This document shows, piece after piece, positions 18,742 to 27,463 of a stretch of DNA of 64,000 nt. Below the pieces are notes generated by a model, which was not told the origin of the DNA, made no database searches, and saw only the letters and a program-made list of their open reading frames with translations. The DNA comes from a bacterium (GTDB taxonomy: Bacteria; Verrucomicrobiota; Kiritimatiellia; CAIKKV01; CAITUY01): NCBI GenBank assembly GCA_037128595.1, contig JBAXWB010000012.1, positions 62,001-126,000 on the forward strand. The letters are read 5' to 3'. The number at the start of each line of letters is the position of its first letter. Positions within the stretch are counted from its first letter, which is position 1. The translations under genes were made by a program, and so were the position numbers.

Positions 18742-19332
18742 TTACTCTCCGCGGATGATCCGCAATACCTGATTTACCTGCTTCTCCAGCAATGACTTAC
18801 TGCCGCAATTATAAATAACAAAATCGGCCCGCTCCAGTTTCTCGGCCTGGCTCATTTGTGCCCCGATCCGGGCAAGGGCGTCCTCCTGAGAGAGCCCGCG
18901 CCCTGTCAATCGACTGAGCTGCTCTGCCGCTGGGGCTCCTAGGCAAATAACTTTGTCCCATGCTTTTTCCGCCCCGATTTCATAGAGCAGCGGAATGATG
19001 GCGATCACACAGTCGGCGGTTGCCGCCTGACGGACCACCCAGTCATCCAGACGTTTCAGAATCACCGGATGGGTCAGCCGGTTCAAGGCCAGCCTTCGCT
19101 CGGGATCAGCAAACACGCAGTTCCCGAGTGCGGCCCGGTCAATTTGCCCATTCGCGCTGACCACGGCCGTTCCAAATTCCTTAATCAAGGCCGCTTTGAC
19201 AGACTCATCCTGCTCCAGAATCTCATGGCCGATCTCGTCCGTCTCACATACGGGAACGCCGCGCGCCCGCATCATTTCCCCGGCCAGGCTTTTTCCACAG
19301 GCGATCCCGCCGGTTAATGCAATTTTGATCAT
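18742..19332 (-). CDS. coaE: Dephospho-CoA kinase
   Basis: Last step of CoA synthesis, phosphorylating the 3' hydroxyl of dephospho-CoA. The P-loop is TGGIACGKS at residues 7-15, followed by the substrate DEIGHEI block and the THPVI segment. The length is 196 residues, normal. It is the first gene of the coaE-rho-tig-clpP-clpX run. No clear ribosome site precedes the ATG (the upstream bases are CTCC-rich on the mRNA), so translation could be weak or leaderless. The 260 bp between it and the divergent DUF3187 gene hold both promoters but no further gene that I can see. Confidence 0.95.
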   Translation of the reverse strand: MIKIALTGGIACGKSLAGEMMRARGVPVCETDEIGHEILEQDESVKAALIKEFGTAVVSANGQIDRAALGNCVFADPERRLALNRLTHPVILKRLDDWVVRQAATADCVIAIIPLLYEIGAEKAWDKVICLGAPAAEQLSRLTGRGLSQEDALARIGAQMSQAEKLERADFVIYNCGSKSLLEKQVNQVLRIIRGE

Positions 19333-19592
19333 AGAGGAGAAAGGGACCGATGCCTGTGGGGCGCACTGCTGACGTTTGTGAATGATGAAAGGCTCGATTT
19401 AGATGTGGAGTAGGTTGTGCCGCAACAAAGGGAATCTGTTAAGATTCAGAAAAGTGTTGGTGTTCTATGATATTCTTGTGGGGAACGTCAATATAATTAT
19501 TGACCTCCTGGTTTTCTGGAGTGTTTTGCGTTGTGGGGGCTATAGCGGTGTGATATCTCTTTCTGAGAGGAGGGCTGGGGAAGCAAAGGTCT

Positions 19593-20645
19593 ATGAATAT
19601 TGCCTTCATCAGGAAGCCTTTATGGGTGTTGAGCTTACGGCTTGGTGCCATGCTATGCATGGGTTGCCTTGGTCGCAGCGGGAACGCCAGCCCTGTGTTC
19701 AGCGGGTCCGGTTCCGATCCCGGCGATAATACAGGGCTTGGATATTTAACGGCCCCCTCCTTGTCGCCGGGGCATATTCTGCGACCTTCCTCGATTTTTG
19801 TACTGCCGGTGCTGGGGGCCAAGGGGGCGGAGCGGCTTGATTTCGATTTCCATTGGGGGAACGTTTGGAATTACCAACCTGACGAGTTCATGATTGACGG
19901 CGAGTGGATCCGCAGCAGTCTCAGGTATTCATATGCCTTGAAAGACACCTTGTCGGTCGGTTTGGCCGTGCCGATTATCGGCCGGACGGGTGGGTTTGCG
20001 GATTCCACCATCGAAAGTTTCCATAACGCCTTTAAACTGGGTAATGGGGAACGCGATAGTTTCCCCCAGAACAAATCACGGATTATCCTCAATGCGAAGG
20101 GGGAGTCTTATCCTGTGGCGGAGGGAGAGTCCTGGGGAATCGGGGATGTGTCGGCGTTTGTCGCCATGCGGATCACTGAGGGGACGCGTGTGCGGCCGGC
20201 CATTACGGTGCAAGGTGAAGTGTTTCTGCCCTCCGGAGACCAGGAGGAACTGCGGGGAATGGGGGCCCCGGCCATTGCGCTCAGTTCGGTGGCCTCCAAG
20301 CGGTTGGGCGGGAGTTCGTTCATTTCATTCCTGGGACTGGGCTTCCAGTATTGTGACTCCGATAACATCGGGGTGATCGAGTTCCGCGATGAACAGTTCT
20401 CGGGACTGGCGGGGTTGGAATACCAGTGGTCGAAGTCGTTCTGCCTGTTGGTGCAATACCTAATCAGTTCGCCTGTCGCCAAGGATTACTACGCGTTCTC
20501 GGAGCCAAGCCATGAAGTGAGCGCGGGCGTCAAGTGGCGGGCGGGGCATGATTCCGCGTTGGAGCTGGCGGTAGTTGAAAATGTCGCCGTGTTCCAGAAC
20601 AGTGCCGACATTGGCATTCATCTCGCGTTCGGGCGAAGTTTGTAG
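19593..20645 (+). CDS. DUF3187-type outer membrane beta-barrel protein
   Basis: A 350-residue exported protein with a signal segment (SLRLGAMLCMGCLG) and then alternating beta strands with aromatic ends. Blocks typical of DUF3187 are present: a DGEWIRSSLRYSY stretch, the ESFHNAFKLGNGERD segment, the proline-turn LPSGD and a terminal strand ending in GRSL. Members are predicted outer-membrane proteins of unknown function. The 3' end overlaps the convergent deacetylase gene by 28 bp. A weak ribosome site (GGGGAAG) lies about 13 bases upstream. Function unknown. Confidence 0.75.
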   Translation: MNIAFIRKPLWVLSLRLGAMLCMGCLGRSGNASPVFSGSGSDPGDNTGLGYLTAPSLSPGHILRPSSIFVLPVLGAKGAERLDFDFHWGNVWNYQPDEFMIDGEWIRSSLRYSYALKDTLSVGLAVPIIGRTGGFADSTIESFHNAFKLGNGERDSFPQNKSRIILNAKGESYPVAEGESWGIGDVSAFVAMRITEGTRVRPAITVQGEVFLPSGDQEELRGMGAPAIALSSVASKRLGGSSFISFLGLGFQYCDSDNIGVIEFRDEQFSGLAGLEYQWSKSFCLLVQYLISSPVAKDYYAFSEPSHEVSAGVKWRAGHDSALELAVVENVAVFQNSADIGIHLAFGRSL

Positions 20646-21634
20646 GAGTCGGACGGCTTCCCGGAGGCAACGTCGTGAAGCGTATAGAAATTCACTTTGG
20701 AGGCGGCATATTCCACCAGACTCCGGAAGTCAGAAAGCCGGGTACTGTAGGCTTCCCCGATCAGAAATTGGGCGCCTGGCCGGGTGTTAGCCGCTAAATC
20801 CGCGCGATCCACCTCAATGACGGTCCCGGTCACCTTGACGATGTTGAAAAAGTCGGTGATGGCGCGGCGAGTGACGTCAGGCGCCAGTACCAGATCCGTG
20901 CCTTGAGGGAGTGTCACCGCCACCGCCGCGGTAAGGGTGGTGCTGGTGACGGACACCACCGTGCCGGTGGCAAAATCACTGTCAGGTAGGATACGGTGCC
21001 CATAGAGAAAGAGCAACTTGTTCCGGTCGGCCGCCATGTCAATCCACTGTTTAAGCAGATCGACCGGGACGTAGTGGGCCATGTCCATGGCGGTGCCGGG
21101 CACCGATTTATCCGCGCTGACGCCGGTGGCCAATGACAGGCGCTCGGTCCGGCGGTAGGTTTCGACGAGTGGCTGGACGGTTTCCGTCAGTTTCTTGTCG
21201 AACATGTTAAAGGGGAAGACCATGGAGTTGATGGTGAGCCCTGCCGCGCGCAGCTCACTTACCGACTTATTGAATTCCTCGTTCAGCCAGCGATCGATCC
21301 CATTCTTACGGACAAAGGCGGGTGAGTTGAGATGATGCCAGGTATGGGTCCCGACTTCCCAGCCGTAGGTGTTCTGGAGAGCCAGCAGATCTTCGAGGGT
21401 GATGCGGCCGCTGCGCAGGTTCTGGTTGTTGACAAAGCAGGTGGCAACGCCCCCGGCCTTTTTCAGTTCCGGCGCGATGAGGGTAGCCCAACTGCTCCAG
21501 CCGTCGTCAAACTGAATCACGATGCCGCCCTGCTTCTCGGCGCTCCAGGAGATACCGGTGAAAAAAAGGAAACTCGCTAAAAAGACGTAGGCTTTGAATT
21601 TTAAAGGGGGGGGTGTCATTCTCATAGGAATCAT
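20618..21634 (-). CDS. Secreted polysaccharide deacetylase (NodB fold, active site intact)
   Basis: A 338-residue exported protein (signal AYVFLASFLFFTGISWSA). The NodB motif 1 is intact (VIQFDDGWSS), motif 2 provides metal histidines in VGTHTWHHL, and later motifs follow. An extra beta-rich insert (about residues 220-300) interrupts the C-terminal half. Expected activity is removal of N- or O-acetyl groups from a polysaccharide in the periplasm or outside. The start codon overlaps the stop of the upstream GHL10-type gene (ATGA), so the two are coupled. In E. coli PgaB a deacetylase and a related hydrolase domain are fused; here they look split. The target polymer is unknown. Confidence 0.85.
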   Translation of the reverse strand: MIPMRMTPPPLKFKAYVFLASFLFFTGISWSAEKQGGIVIQFDDGWSSWATLIAPELKKAGGVATCFVNNQNLRSGRITLEDLLALQNTYGWEVGTHTWHHLNSPAFVRKNGIDRWLNEEFNKSVSELRAAGLTINSMVFPFNMFDKKLTETVQPLVETYRRTERLSLATGVSADKSVPGTAMDMAHYVPVDLLKQWIDMAADRNKLLFLYGHRILPDSDFATGTVVSVTSTTLTAAVAVTLPQGTDLVLAPDVTRRAITDFFNIVKVTGTVIEVDRADLAANTRPGAQFLIGEAYSTRLSDFRSLVEYAASKVNFYTLHDVASGKPSDSYKLRPNAR

Positions 21635-23565
21635 TTGTTGTTACTGAATGGAGGGTTTTTCTCTGTCAAAACCGGCGCCGACAGAGCGGCGCCCTCCATT
21701 GATTGGAGATACGGTAACGGGTCCGTGGTCATGCGCGGATTATACTCAAATAAGACAAAGCCCGGAAAGCCTGCATTTTGGACCTGAATAAGTTGGACCG
21801 TCACCTGATCGGGGGAGAGCCGGGATTGGGAGGAGGTAAGGCCCACTCCCGGATAGATGCGGCTGGTGAGGCCCAGGGCCCCTTGGGTTTTCAGCAGTGC
21901 CTGAAATGCATGGAGGTCTGAGGTGTAATTCATGGGACAGACAAAATTCACCGCATTCCGGCGGAGCCAGAGGGGCCAGTCCTGGCCCACTGAGGCGAAA
22001 CAGGCCGGAGTGGCTCCATAAACGGCGGCGGAGACCTGAAGATCGGGATTCGTGTCATGGATGGCTTGGCTCATGAGGTCCACGCAGGCTGATATTTGAG
22101 CGGCCCGCCAGGTCTGCCAGACCGGGGTCAGAGCGCCGGAGCGGACGTCCTCCGGCCATTGGAGGACAGGGCGCCCCAGTGACTGCTCGAAACGCTGGTG
22201 GCAACCCGGGCAGTAACAGGAGTGGCTGTTCATATAGCGGATGTAGTCGAGGTGAACGCCGGCGAAGGTGGGGTCTTGAGCCAACCGGCTAGCGACTCCG
22301 GCCAGCAAGGAGCGGTTTTCCGGGTGGGATGGGCAGAGCCAGTCGAGCGGTTCGCCTGTATCTGAAACCTGCAGGCGATTCTGGCTCCGGAGGGTTTTCA
22401 ATTGATCTGGGGGGGTGCCTTCAAGATTCATGCAGCTCAGCCACGCATGGAGCGCAAGTTTTGCTTTTTCGGGGAGGGGGCTCCCGCTTTGGCGGGATGA
22501 GGCGTGAGGGGAAATGGGAGGGGACAGTGTCAGCGGATTTCCCACATGAATAAAAATCGTATTCAGCTTCTGGCGCATAAGACTTGCCTCGATCATTGGC
22601 CACATGTCAGCGGACTGAACGGCGCCTTCGTCGAGCCAGATGCCTCTCAGCGAGAAGGCGTTGGTGAGATGGCTCCGGGCATAGAGTTGCGTCAGATCGC
22701 TCAGCCAGGCTTGTGCTGCCGTATAGGCCTCCCCGTCTTGACCCCGGCTGAGACGGGGCGGCAGGGGACGCCCAAGGGTCCGGCAGGCGGCTTTCAGGCT
22801 TTCGTATTCGCCGAAGGGGCGTCGCAGGGAAAGGCAGTATTCTGCCGCCTGCGTCCAGATATCGGGCATCACCGTGGCCAGCATGGCCAGCAGCATCTGG
22901 CGTTTTGCCTCGTCATCGCCCGGCTGAAGAGTATGGCTCATCCAGAACCCGGCCTTGCTCCGGATCCAGGCGGCCTCAGGGGTGCGGGTGCCCCGGCTGT
23001 CCAGCCAGGTGGCGATGACATGCGCGGTGCCGGAAGCGGGGAACGCAGGGATGAGGTGTTGTGAGGATTGAAACACCCGTGAGGGGAGGCCGGGTAGCGA
23101 CGTGCGATCGAATTCAAAGGAAGCCCACTGGGTGTTGGTCCTGGCCTGCTGAAAAGGCCCCAATCTGACTTCCATCAATGAGGCGAGGGACGCATCCATT
23201 CCGTAGCACACCACCAGAATACCGCCCGCGTGGATCACCTCCTGGAACGCCTTGAGCTCAAAGGGGGAGGGATGCGGGTTGTAGGGGAGAATCACGACGC
23301 GTGTTCTCCAGAGGCGCCAGGATGAAACCTGTTCATCCGTCAGCACTTTATGGGGGGCCCCGGCCTCTGTCAGCCAGGTATCGATGTGTGTCGCCAGTCG
23401 CGCGGCCTGACCTTTTTCTGAGGGATCGATCAGGGAGGAGGTCCCTTGCACGACCACGATCTTGCCGGAGTCTCCGTCAAACCAACTGGCCCCGCAAGCT
23501 CCTGCCAGCGTGAGGAACAGCAGGAGGCCAGTGGTTCGCAGGGCGGTCGGGTTCAGCCATTTCAT
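21631..23565 (-). CDS. Secreted GHL10-type glycoside hydrolase-like protein (copy 1)
   Basis: A 644-residue exported protein with a signal or lipobox (LLLFLTLAGACGAS). Residues about 30-200 form a flavodoxin/GATase-like domain (VVILPYNPHP, AGGILVVCYG). A TIM-barrel hydrolase follows: RGIWLDEGA, the catalytic-type GVHLDYIRY, a Cys motif CYCPGC, and NFVCPMNYTS. It is paralogous along its whole length to the protein at 30149-32191. The last 17 or so codons are supplied by a pair of dispersed hairpin repeats, so the C-terminus (APVLTEKNPPF) is not part of the family fold. It overlaps the deacetylase start. Confidence 0.8.
   Translation of the reverse strand: MKWLNPTALRTTGLLLFLTLAGACGASWFDGDSGKIVVVQGTSSLIDPSEKGQAARLATHIDTWLTEAGAPHKVLTDEQVSSWRLWRTRVVILPYNPHPSPFELKAFQEVIHAGGILVVCYGMDASLASLMEVRLGPFQQARTNTQWASFEFDRTSLPGLPSRVFQSSQHLIPAFPASGTAHVIATWLDSRGTRTPEAAWIRSKAGFWMSHTLQPGDDEAKRQMLLAMLATVMPDIWTQAAEYCLSLRRPFGEYESLKAACRTLGRPLPPRLSRGQDGEAYTAAQAWLSDLTQLYARSHLTNAFSLRGIWLDEGAVQSADMWPMIEASLMRQKLNTIFIHVGNPLTLSPPISPHASSRQSGSPLPEKAKLALHAWLSCMNLEGTPPDQLKTLRSQNRLQVSDTGEPLDWLCPSHPENRSLLAGVASRLAQDPTFAGVHLDYIRYMNSHSCYCPGCHQRFEQSLGRPVLQWPEDVRSGALTPVWQTWRAAQISACVDLMSQAIHDTNPDLQVSAAVYGATPACFASVGQDWPLWLRRNAVNFVCPMNYTSDLHAFQALLKTQGALGLTSRIYPGVGLTSSQSRLSPDQVTVQLIQVQNAGFPGFVLFEYNPRMTTDPLPYLQSMEGAALSAPVLTEKNPPFSNNK
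21647..21700. repeat. Hairpin repeat pair, locus B (stems GGTTTT and GGCGCC)
   Basis: Unit 1 (21647-21673) reads AATGGAG, GGTTTT, loop TCTCTGTC, AAAACC. Unit 2 (21674-21700), inverted, reads GGCGCC, loop GACAGAGC, GGCGCC, CTCCATT. The two units touch back to back with flanks outward. Their stems differ, yet each is self-complementary. The pair lies inside the 3' coding end of the GHL10-type gene. Confidence 0.85.
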
Positions 23566-23567
23566 GA

Positions 23568-24620
23568 CTAAGGCGCTCCGATGCCCAGATTGGGGTCGAC
23601 ATCCAGTGCCATGGCCTGATCCAAAGGCAGGCGTGCGGCCATTTTATGGAAGGCCAGGCCGGCAACCATGGCGGCGTTATCCGTGCAAAACCGCGGTTTG
23701 GCGAGGATCAGGCGCAAGTGTTTCTTTTCGGCCAGTGCCGTGAATTTTTCACGGAGTCGGCTGTTCAGGGATACGCCGCCAACGACGGCCATGACCTTGG
23801 CGGTATCAGCGGCATGGGAGGCGCGGTGGAGCAATGTGTCCACAATGGCTTCCTGATAGCTGGCGGCCAGGTTATTGACGTCCGCATCGGGGCCGCTTCC
23901 GAGGGGATGCGCCTTGATATGGTAGAGCAGGGCGGTTTTCAGGCCGCTGAAACTGACGCAATATTTCGGGATGAGATCCGGCGTGCGGGCGTGGAGTTTG
24001 TGGATGAGTCCCCGGGGAAACCGGACGAACTCACGCTGGCCTGAGCGGGCGGCGAGATCGATGGCGGGCCCGCCGGGATAGCCCAGGCCCAGCAGGTTGG
24101 CCCCCTTGTCGAACGCTTCCCCCGCCGCGTCATCCACGGTCCGCCCCAGTTGGCGATACTCACCAATGCGGTCCACTTGAATGAAGCAGGTGTGGCCCCC
24201 GGAAACGATCAGGGCGAGAAAGGGGCCCAATGACTCCGGCGTGATCTCCGGGTTGTCCAGGAAGATCGAATAGATGTGGGCTTCCAGGTGATTAACGCTG
24301 AGGAGGGGTTTATTGAGCCGGAGCGCCAGCCCCTTTGCCCCTGCCAGGCCGACCAGCAGGGAGCTGGCAAGTCCGGGCCCGTTGGTGACGGCAATGCCAT
24401 CGATGTCGGACCAGTTGAGACCGGAGGTGTGGATGGCTTCGTTGATCACTTCCGGAAGATGCTCGACATGCATGCGTGAGGCAATTTCAGGTACCACGCC
24501 CCCATAGGGCCGGTGCTGGGCAATCTGGGTGAACACGATGCTTGAAAGCACCGTATGCCCGTCACGAACAACAGCGGCCGACGTTTCGTCGCAAGAGGTC
24601 TCGATGCCGAGGAGGTTCAT
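23568..24620 (-). CDS. tsaD: tRNA N6-adenosine threonylcarbamoyltransferase TsaD
   Basis: Transfers the threonylcarbamoyl group to A37 of ANN-decoding tRNAs, with TsaB/TsaE. From the ATG at 24620 it is 350 residues and opens MNLLGIETSCDETSAA. Metal-binding histidines are His111 and His115 in NHLEAH, and the sugar-kinase fold signature IVSGGHTCF follows. An upstream in-frame ATG at 24632 would overlap the protease gene and adds nothing to the family alignment. It follows the C-terminal-processing protease by 1 bp. tsaB and tsaE are not in the window. Confidence 0.97.
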   Translation of the reverse strand: MNLLGIETSCDETSAAVVRDGHTVLSSIVFTQIAQHRPYGGVVPEIASRMHVEHLPEVINEAIHTSGLNWSDIDGIAVTNGPGLASSLLVGLAGAKGLALRLNKPLLSVNHLEAHIYSIFLDNPEITPESLGPFLALIVSGGHTCFIQVDRIGEYRQLGRTVDDAAGEAFDKGANLLGLGYPGGPAIDLAARSGQREFVRFPRGLIHKLHARTPDLIPKYCVSFSGLKTALLYHIKAHPLGSGPDADVNNLAASYQEAIVDTLLHRASHAADTAKVMAVVGGVSLNSRLREKFTALAEKKHLRLILAKPRFCTDNAAMVAGLAFHKMAARLPLDQAMALDVDPNLGIGAP

Positions 24621-24621
24621 G

Positions 24622-25929
24622 TTATCCTTCACGCTTCAGATTCTGAAAGATCAGGAGTCCCTTGATCAGGTCAATCGCCCGGTCCAGTTGGCGGTCGGTG
24701 ACTTTGTCGAGATCGGCCGGCTTGAACTTGGGATCCAGCAGGGCGGGGCTTTCGAGCGACAGCCGCTTGAGCTGCACCTGCTGCCACTCCTCGGGCGGGA
24801 CCGGCACGGAAATATCCGGCTCAATCCCCTTCTCGTGAATACAGCGGCCGCTGGGGGTGTAGTAATGCGCGGTGGTGATCCGTGCCGCTGCACCATCCTC
24901 GATCTGGATGATATTCTGGACTGAGCCCTTGCCGAAGGTGGTCTCTCCCAGCAGGACCGCCCGCTTGTTGTCGTGCAGGGCGCCGGCCACAATTTCCGCC
25001 GCACTGGCGGAACCGCCATTGACCAGCACCACCATGGGAAAACCGGTGTAGTGGACCGGGCCGCCGGCTTTGGCGGTCGGTTGGCTGGTCATGGTACCCC
25101 GGCCGCGGGTGGAGACGATCGGGGTGCCTTTGGGCAGGAACAATTCACTGACTTCAATGGAAGAGGAGAGCAGGCCCCCTGGATTATTCCGCTGATCCAG
25201 CACCAGGGCTTTCATGTTTTTGGCGAGGAGTTCCTCCACCGCTTTCCGGAGGGCGGGGCCGGTGGGAGTGCTGAATTCGGTAATCCGGATATAACCGATA
25301 CTCTCATCCAGCATGCGGATCCCTTTGACACTGGCGATTTTGATTTCTTCGCGAGTCAGGGTCAACTCCTTAAACTCCCCGCCACGCAGGATTTTGATGG
25401 AAACCGGGGTGCCCGGGAGGCCGCGCAGGCGCGAGATGGCTTCCCGCATGTCCAGGGCATCGGTTTTGTTGCTGTTGATTTCGACAATTTTATCGCCGGC
25501 CAGGATTCCCGCGCGATAGGCGGGGGTGTCGTCAATCGGGCTGATCACCGTCAAGACGTTATCCCTGATACTGATCTGAATGCCGAGCCCCCCGAATTTC
25601 CCCTGAGTTTCCTCCTGAAGCTCCTTGAAGGCGACGGGTTCCAGGAACTGGCTGAACGGATCAAGCGACTGGAGCATCCCCTTCAGGGCGGAGGAGACGA
25701 GGTTGGAATAGCTGACCTTGGATTCATCCACATAATTTTGCCGGACGAGCAACATGGTTTTGGTAAGGATGCGCACCTGACGATAGGCTTCATCCTCCGC
25801 CGCTGCGGCCGATGTCAAGGAGTTGGTTGAAGGTGTGGCGGCCGTCTGGGGCTGGGGCGGCAGATGCCGGCATCCGGTGGTCAGGGCCAACGCAAGGAGG
25901 GGCAAAACGAGTGTCAAACGTGTTTTCAT
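24622..25929 (-). CDS. C-terminal processing peptidase, S41 family lipoprotein
   Basis: A periplasmic serine protease of the CtpA/Prc family. From the ATG at 25929 it has 435 residues with a lipoprotein signal ending in ALTTGCRH. A PDZ domain (about 95-185, with FGGLGIQI and AGILAGDKIVEI) precedes the S41 core. The catalytic Ser lies in NGGSASAAEIV near residue 305 and the catalytic Lys in TTFGKGSVQ near 331. An in-frame start at 26004 would mask the signal peptide. It is followed immediately by tsaD and preceded by a small membrane protein gene. Confidence 0.93.
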   Translation of the reverse strand: MKTRLTLVLPLLALALTTGCRHLPPQPQTAATPSTNSLTSAAAAEDEAYRQVRILTKTMLLVRQNYVDESKVSYSNLVSSALKGMLQSLDPFSQFLEPVAFKELQEETQGKFGGLGIQISIRDNVLTVISPIDDTPAYRAGILAGDKIVEINSNKTDALDMREAISRLRGLPGTPVSIKILRGGEFKELTLTREEIKIASVKGIRMLDESIGYIRITEFSTPTGPALRKAVEELLAKNMKALVLDQRNNPGGLLSSSIEVSELFLPKGTPIVSTRGRGTMTSQPTAKAGGPVHYTGFPMVVLVNGGSASAAEIVAGALHDNKRAVLLGETTFGKGSVQNIIQIEDGAAARITTAHYYTPSGRCIHEKGIEPDISVPVPPEEWQQVQLKRLSLESPALLDPKFKPADLDKVTDRQLDRAIDLIKGLLIFQNLKREG

Positions 25930-25972
25930 ATCCCCCCCCGTAAACCATCCCGGCAGGTGTTCCGGGCTCGAT

Positions 25973-26311
25973 TTATTTGCCAGGCAACCAGACCGAAGGT
26001 GCAATCTTGAAAAATGACATTTCCGAATATTGAAGCCCCAGGATGATCAGGAGCCCGAGGACGGCAAAAAGGGAGATCAGCATGAACCAGACCGTGGATT
26101 TTCCCGGAACGGTATTGGGTTTGGCCACTGCGGGAGCGGGCGCCTGGGCAATAGGGGTGGACGCCGGGACTTCCGGGTCAGCGGATGGGGAGGCGCCTTC
26201 CGGGACGGGGACATTCTCCGGTGCCGCGGGAGAGGCCAGATTGCCTGAGCCACCGGAATCGCCGTAGGCTTGAGAGCTTCGTTTCAGTTTGATTGTTCGT
26301 ACTGTTACCAT
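25973..26311 (-). CDS. Small single-pass membrane protein, unknown function
   Basis: A 112-residue protein with a proline/alanine-rich N-terminal half and one strong hydrophobic helix near residues 73-93 (TVWFMLISLFAVLGLLIIL), ending in a short tail. I do not recognise the family. It lies between tatC and the S41 protease on the same strand, with gaps of 64 and 43 bp, so it is probably part of that transcript. The low-complexity N-terminus looks like a flexible linker. It could be a bitopic accessory protein; no function is offered. Confidence 0.55.
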   Translation of the reverse strand: MVTVRTIKLKRSSQAYGDSGGSGNLASPAAPENVPVPEGASPSADPEVPASTPIAQAPAPAVAKPNTVPGKSTVWFMLISLFAVLGLLIILGLQYSEMSFFKIAPSVWLPGK

Positions 26312-26375
26312 AGCGCACCATTACCCTGGAAGTTGCAAACCACGGGGACCATGCTAGGCCTAAGCCCGTTTTCGC

Positions 26376-27134
26376 TCAAGCACTTTCTTCACGGAACCAG
26401 ATCAGCCAGATGCAGAGTTCATAGAGAGCGATGAGCGGGCCTGCAAGAATCAATTGACTGAAGGGATCCTGAGTCGGGGTGATGATGGCGGCCAGGATCA
26501 GAATAATAATGATGGCATGACGGCGTTTGTTGCGGAGTTGTCCGGCATTGATGATGCCTAATTGGCCCAGGACCAGCAGGATCACGGGTAACTCAAACGT
26601 GAGGCCGAAGCTCAACATGAGTTTGAGCACGAAGCCGGTGTAACTGGTAACGGTGACGTAGTCGACGCGGATCCCGAGCCAGTCATTCACCCAGAGCATC
26701 ATGGCCAGTGCCGGACCCAGGGCCAGGAAATAACAGAGGGTCACGCCGCCAATAAACAGGCATGCCGCAAAGAGGAGGCCGCCCAGCAGGGCGCGACGTT
26801 CGCGCCGGGTCAGGCCGGGGAACACAAACCAGCAGATGGAAAAAAGAATTACCGGCGCACTGAACAGGAGGCCGCCCCAGACAATCGTTTGCATGGCGAC
26901 AGACAGGCCGCCGGTGACGTCCAGTGTGCGGATGAAGGCATCAGGGTCCGCCACCACTCCGATCAGGGGACGTTTGAGAATCCTGAAAAAGAGGGGGGCA
27001 AAGGCGCAGGCCACTCCCATGCCGGCAAAAACGGCCACTGCGCTCCAGATCAGGGCCTTTCGCAGGTCATCGAGATGTTGGAGAAAGGGTTTGGCGGTTT
27101 CTTCCTGAGGAAGCTCGTTATGATTTGTCTGCAT
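26376..27134 (-). CDS. tatC: Sec-independent protein translocase TatC
   Basis: The receptor core of the twin-arginine translocon, binding RR signal peptides in the inner membrane. From the ATG at 27134 it is 252 residues with six hydrophobic helices. Landmarks are HLDDLRKALIWS at the N-terminus, FSLTFE-type FGLTFELPVIL, and RRHAIIIILILAAIITPT. The longer frame starting at 27254 would run antiparallel through tatA and adds a non-family leader. The start overlaps the end of tatA by 17 bp, so tatA and tatC are coupled. Confidence 0.94.
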   Translation of the reverse strand: MQTNHNELPQEETAKPFLQHLDDLRKALIWSAVAVFAGMGVACAFAPLFFRILKRPLIGVVADPDAFIRTLDVTGGLSVAMQTIVWGGLLFSAPVILFSICWFVFPGLTRRERRALLGGLLFAACLFIGGVTLCYFLALGPALAMMLWVNDWLGIRVDYVTVTSYTGFVLKLMLSFGLTFELPVILLVLGQLGIINAGQLRNKRRHAIIIILILAAIITPTQDPFSQLILAGPLIALYELCIWLIWFREESA

Positions 27135-27378
27135 CTTGATCCGGGGAAACAGGGGGGGGGTGGGACGGCTCTGTCGGGGGCGGTGGGTCGGCGCTGAGGA
27201 GTTGTTTCTTGAAATCGTGAGTGGCCTTCTGGAGGTCGTGTGTGACTTTCCCAAGCTTGCGGGCCATGGCGGGGAGTCCCTTGCCGCCGAAAAGAATCAG
27301 GATGGCCGCAAGAATGACGAGCACTTCTCCCGCGCCAATATCGCCGAAGATCGCAAGCATAGGCATACCGAAGCTCAT
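27118..27378 (-). CDS. tatA: Twin-arginine translocase pore subunit TatA/TatB type
   Basis: An 86-residue protein with the N-terminal hydrophobic helix (GEVLVILAAILILFGGKG) ending in the FGxxxLP hinge (FGGKGLPAMA). An amphipathic helix with positive charges and a proline-rich tail follow, as expected for TatA. No separate tatB is present, so this may be a minimal TatAC system. The gene starts only 30 bp after a strong terminator that ends pal, so it needs its own promoter or read-through. Confidence 0.92.
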   Translation of the reverse strand: MSFGMPMLAIFGDIGAGEVLVILAAILILFGGKGLPAMARKLGKVTHDLQKATHDFKKQLLSADPPPPTEPSHPPPVSPDQDADKS

Positions 27379-27408
27379 AGTGGGATTGACCCTATCATGG
27401 ATTCAGCC

Positions 27409-27448
27409 AATAAAAAAGCCCCGGTTTTTAGACCGGGGCTTCTCGTGA
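27409..27448 (-). terminator. Rho-independent terminator of pal
   Basis: On the minus-strand transcript a ten-base-pair stem AAGCCCCGGT/ACCGGGGCTT closes a short A/T-rich loop and is followed by a run of U residues (TTTTTTATT in DNA). It lies 16 bp after the pal stop codon and directly before tatA. Confidence 0.9.
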
Positions 27449-27463
27449 CGCAGGAGCGCGGGA

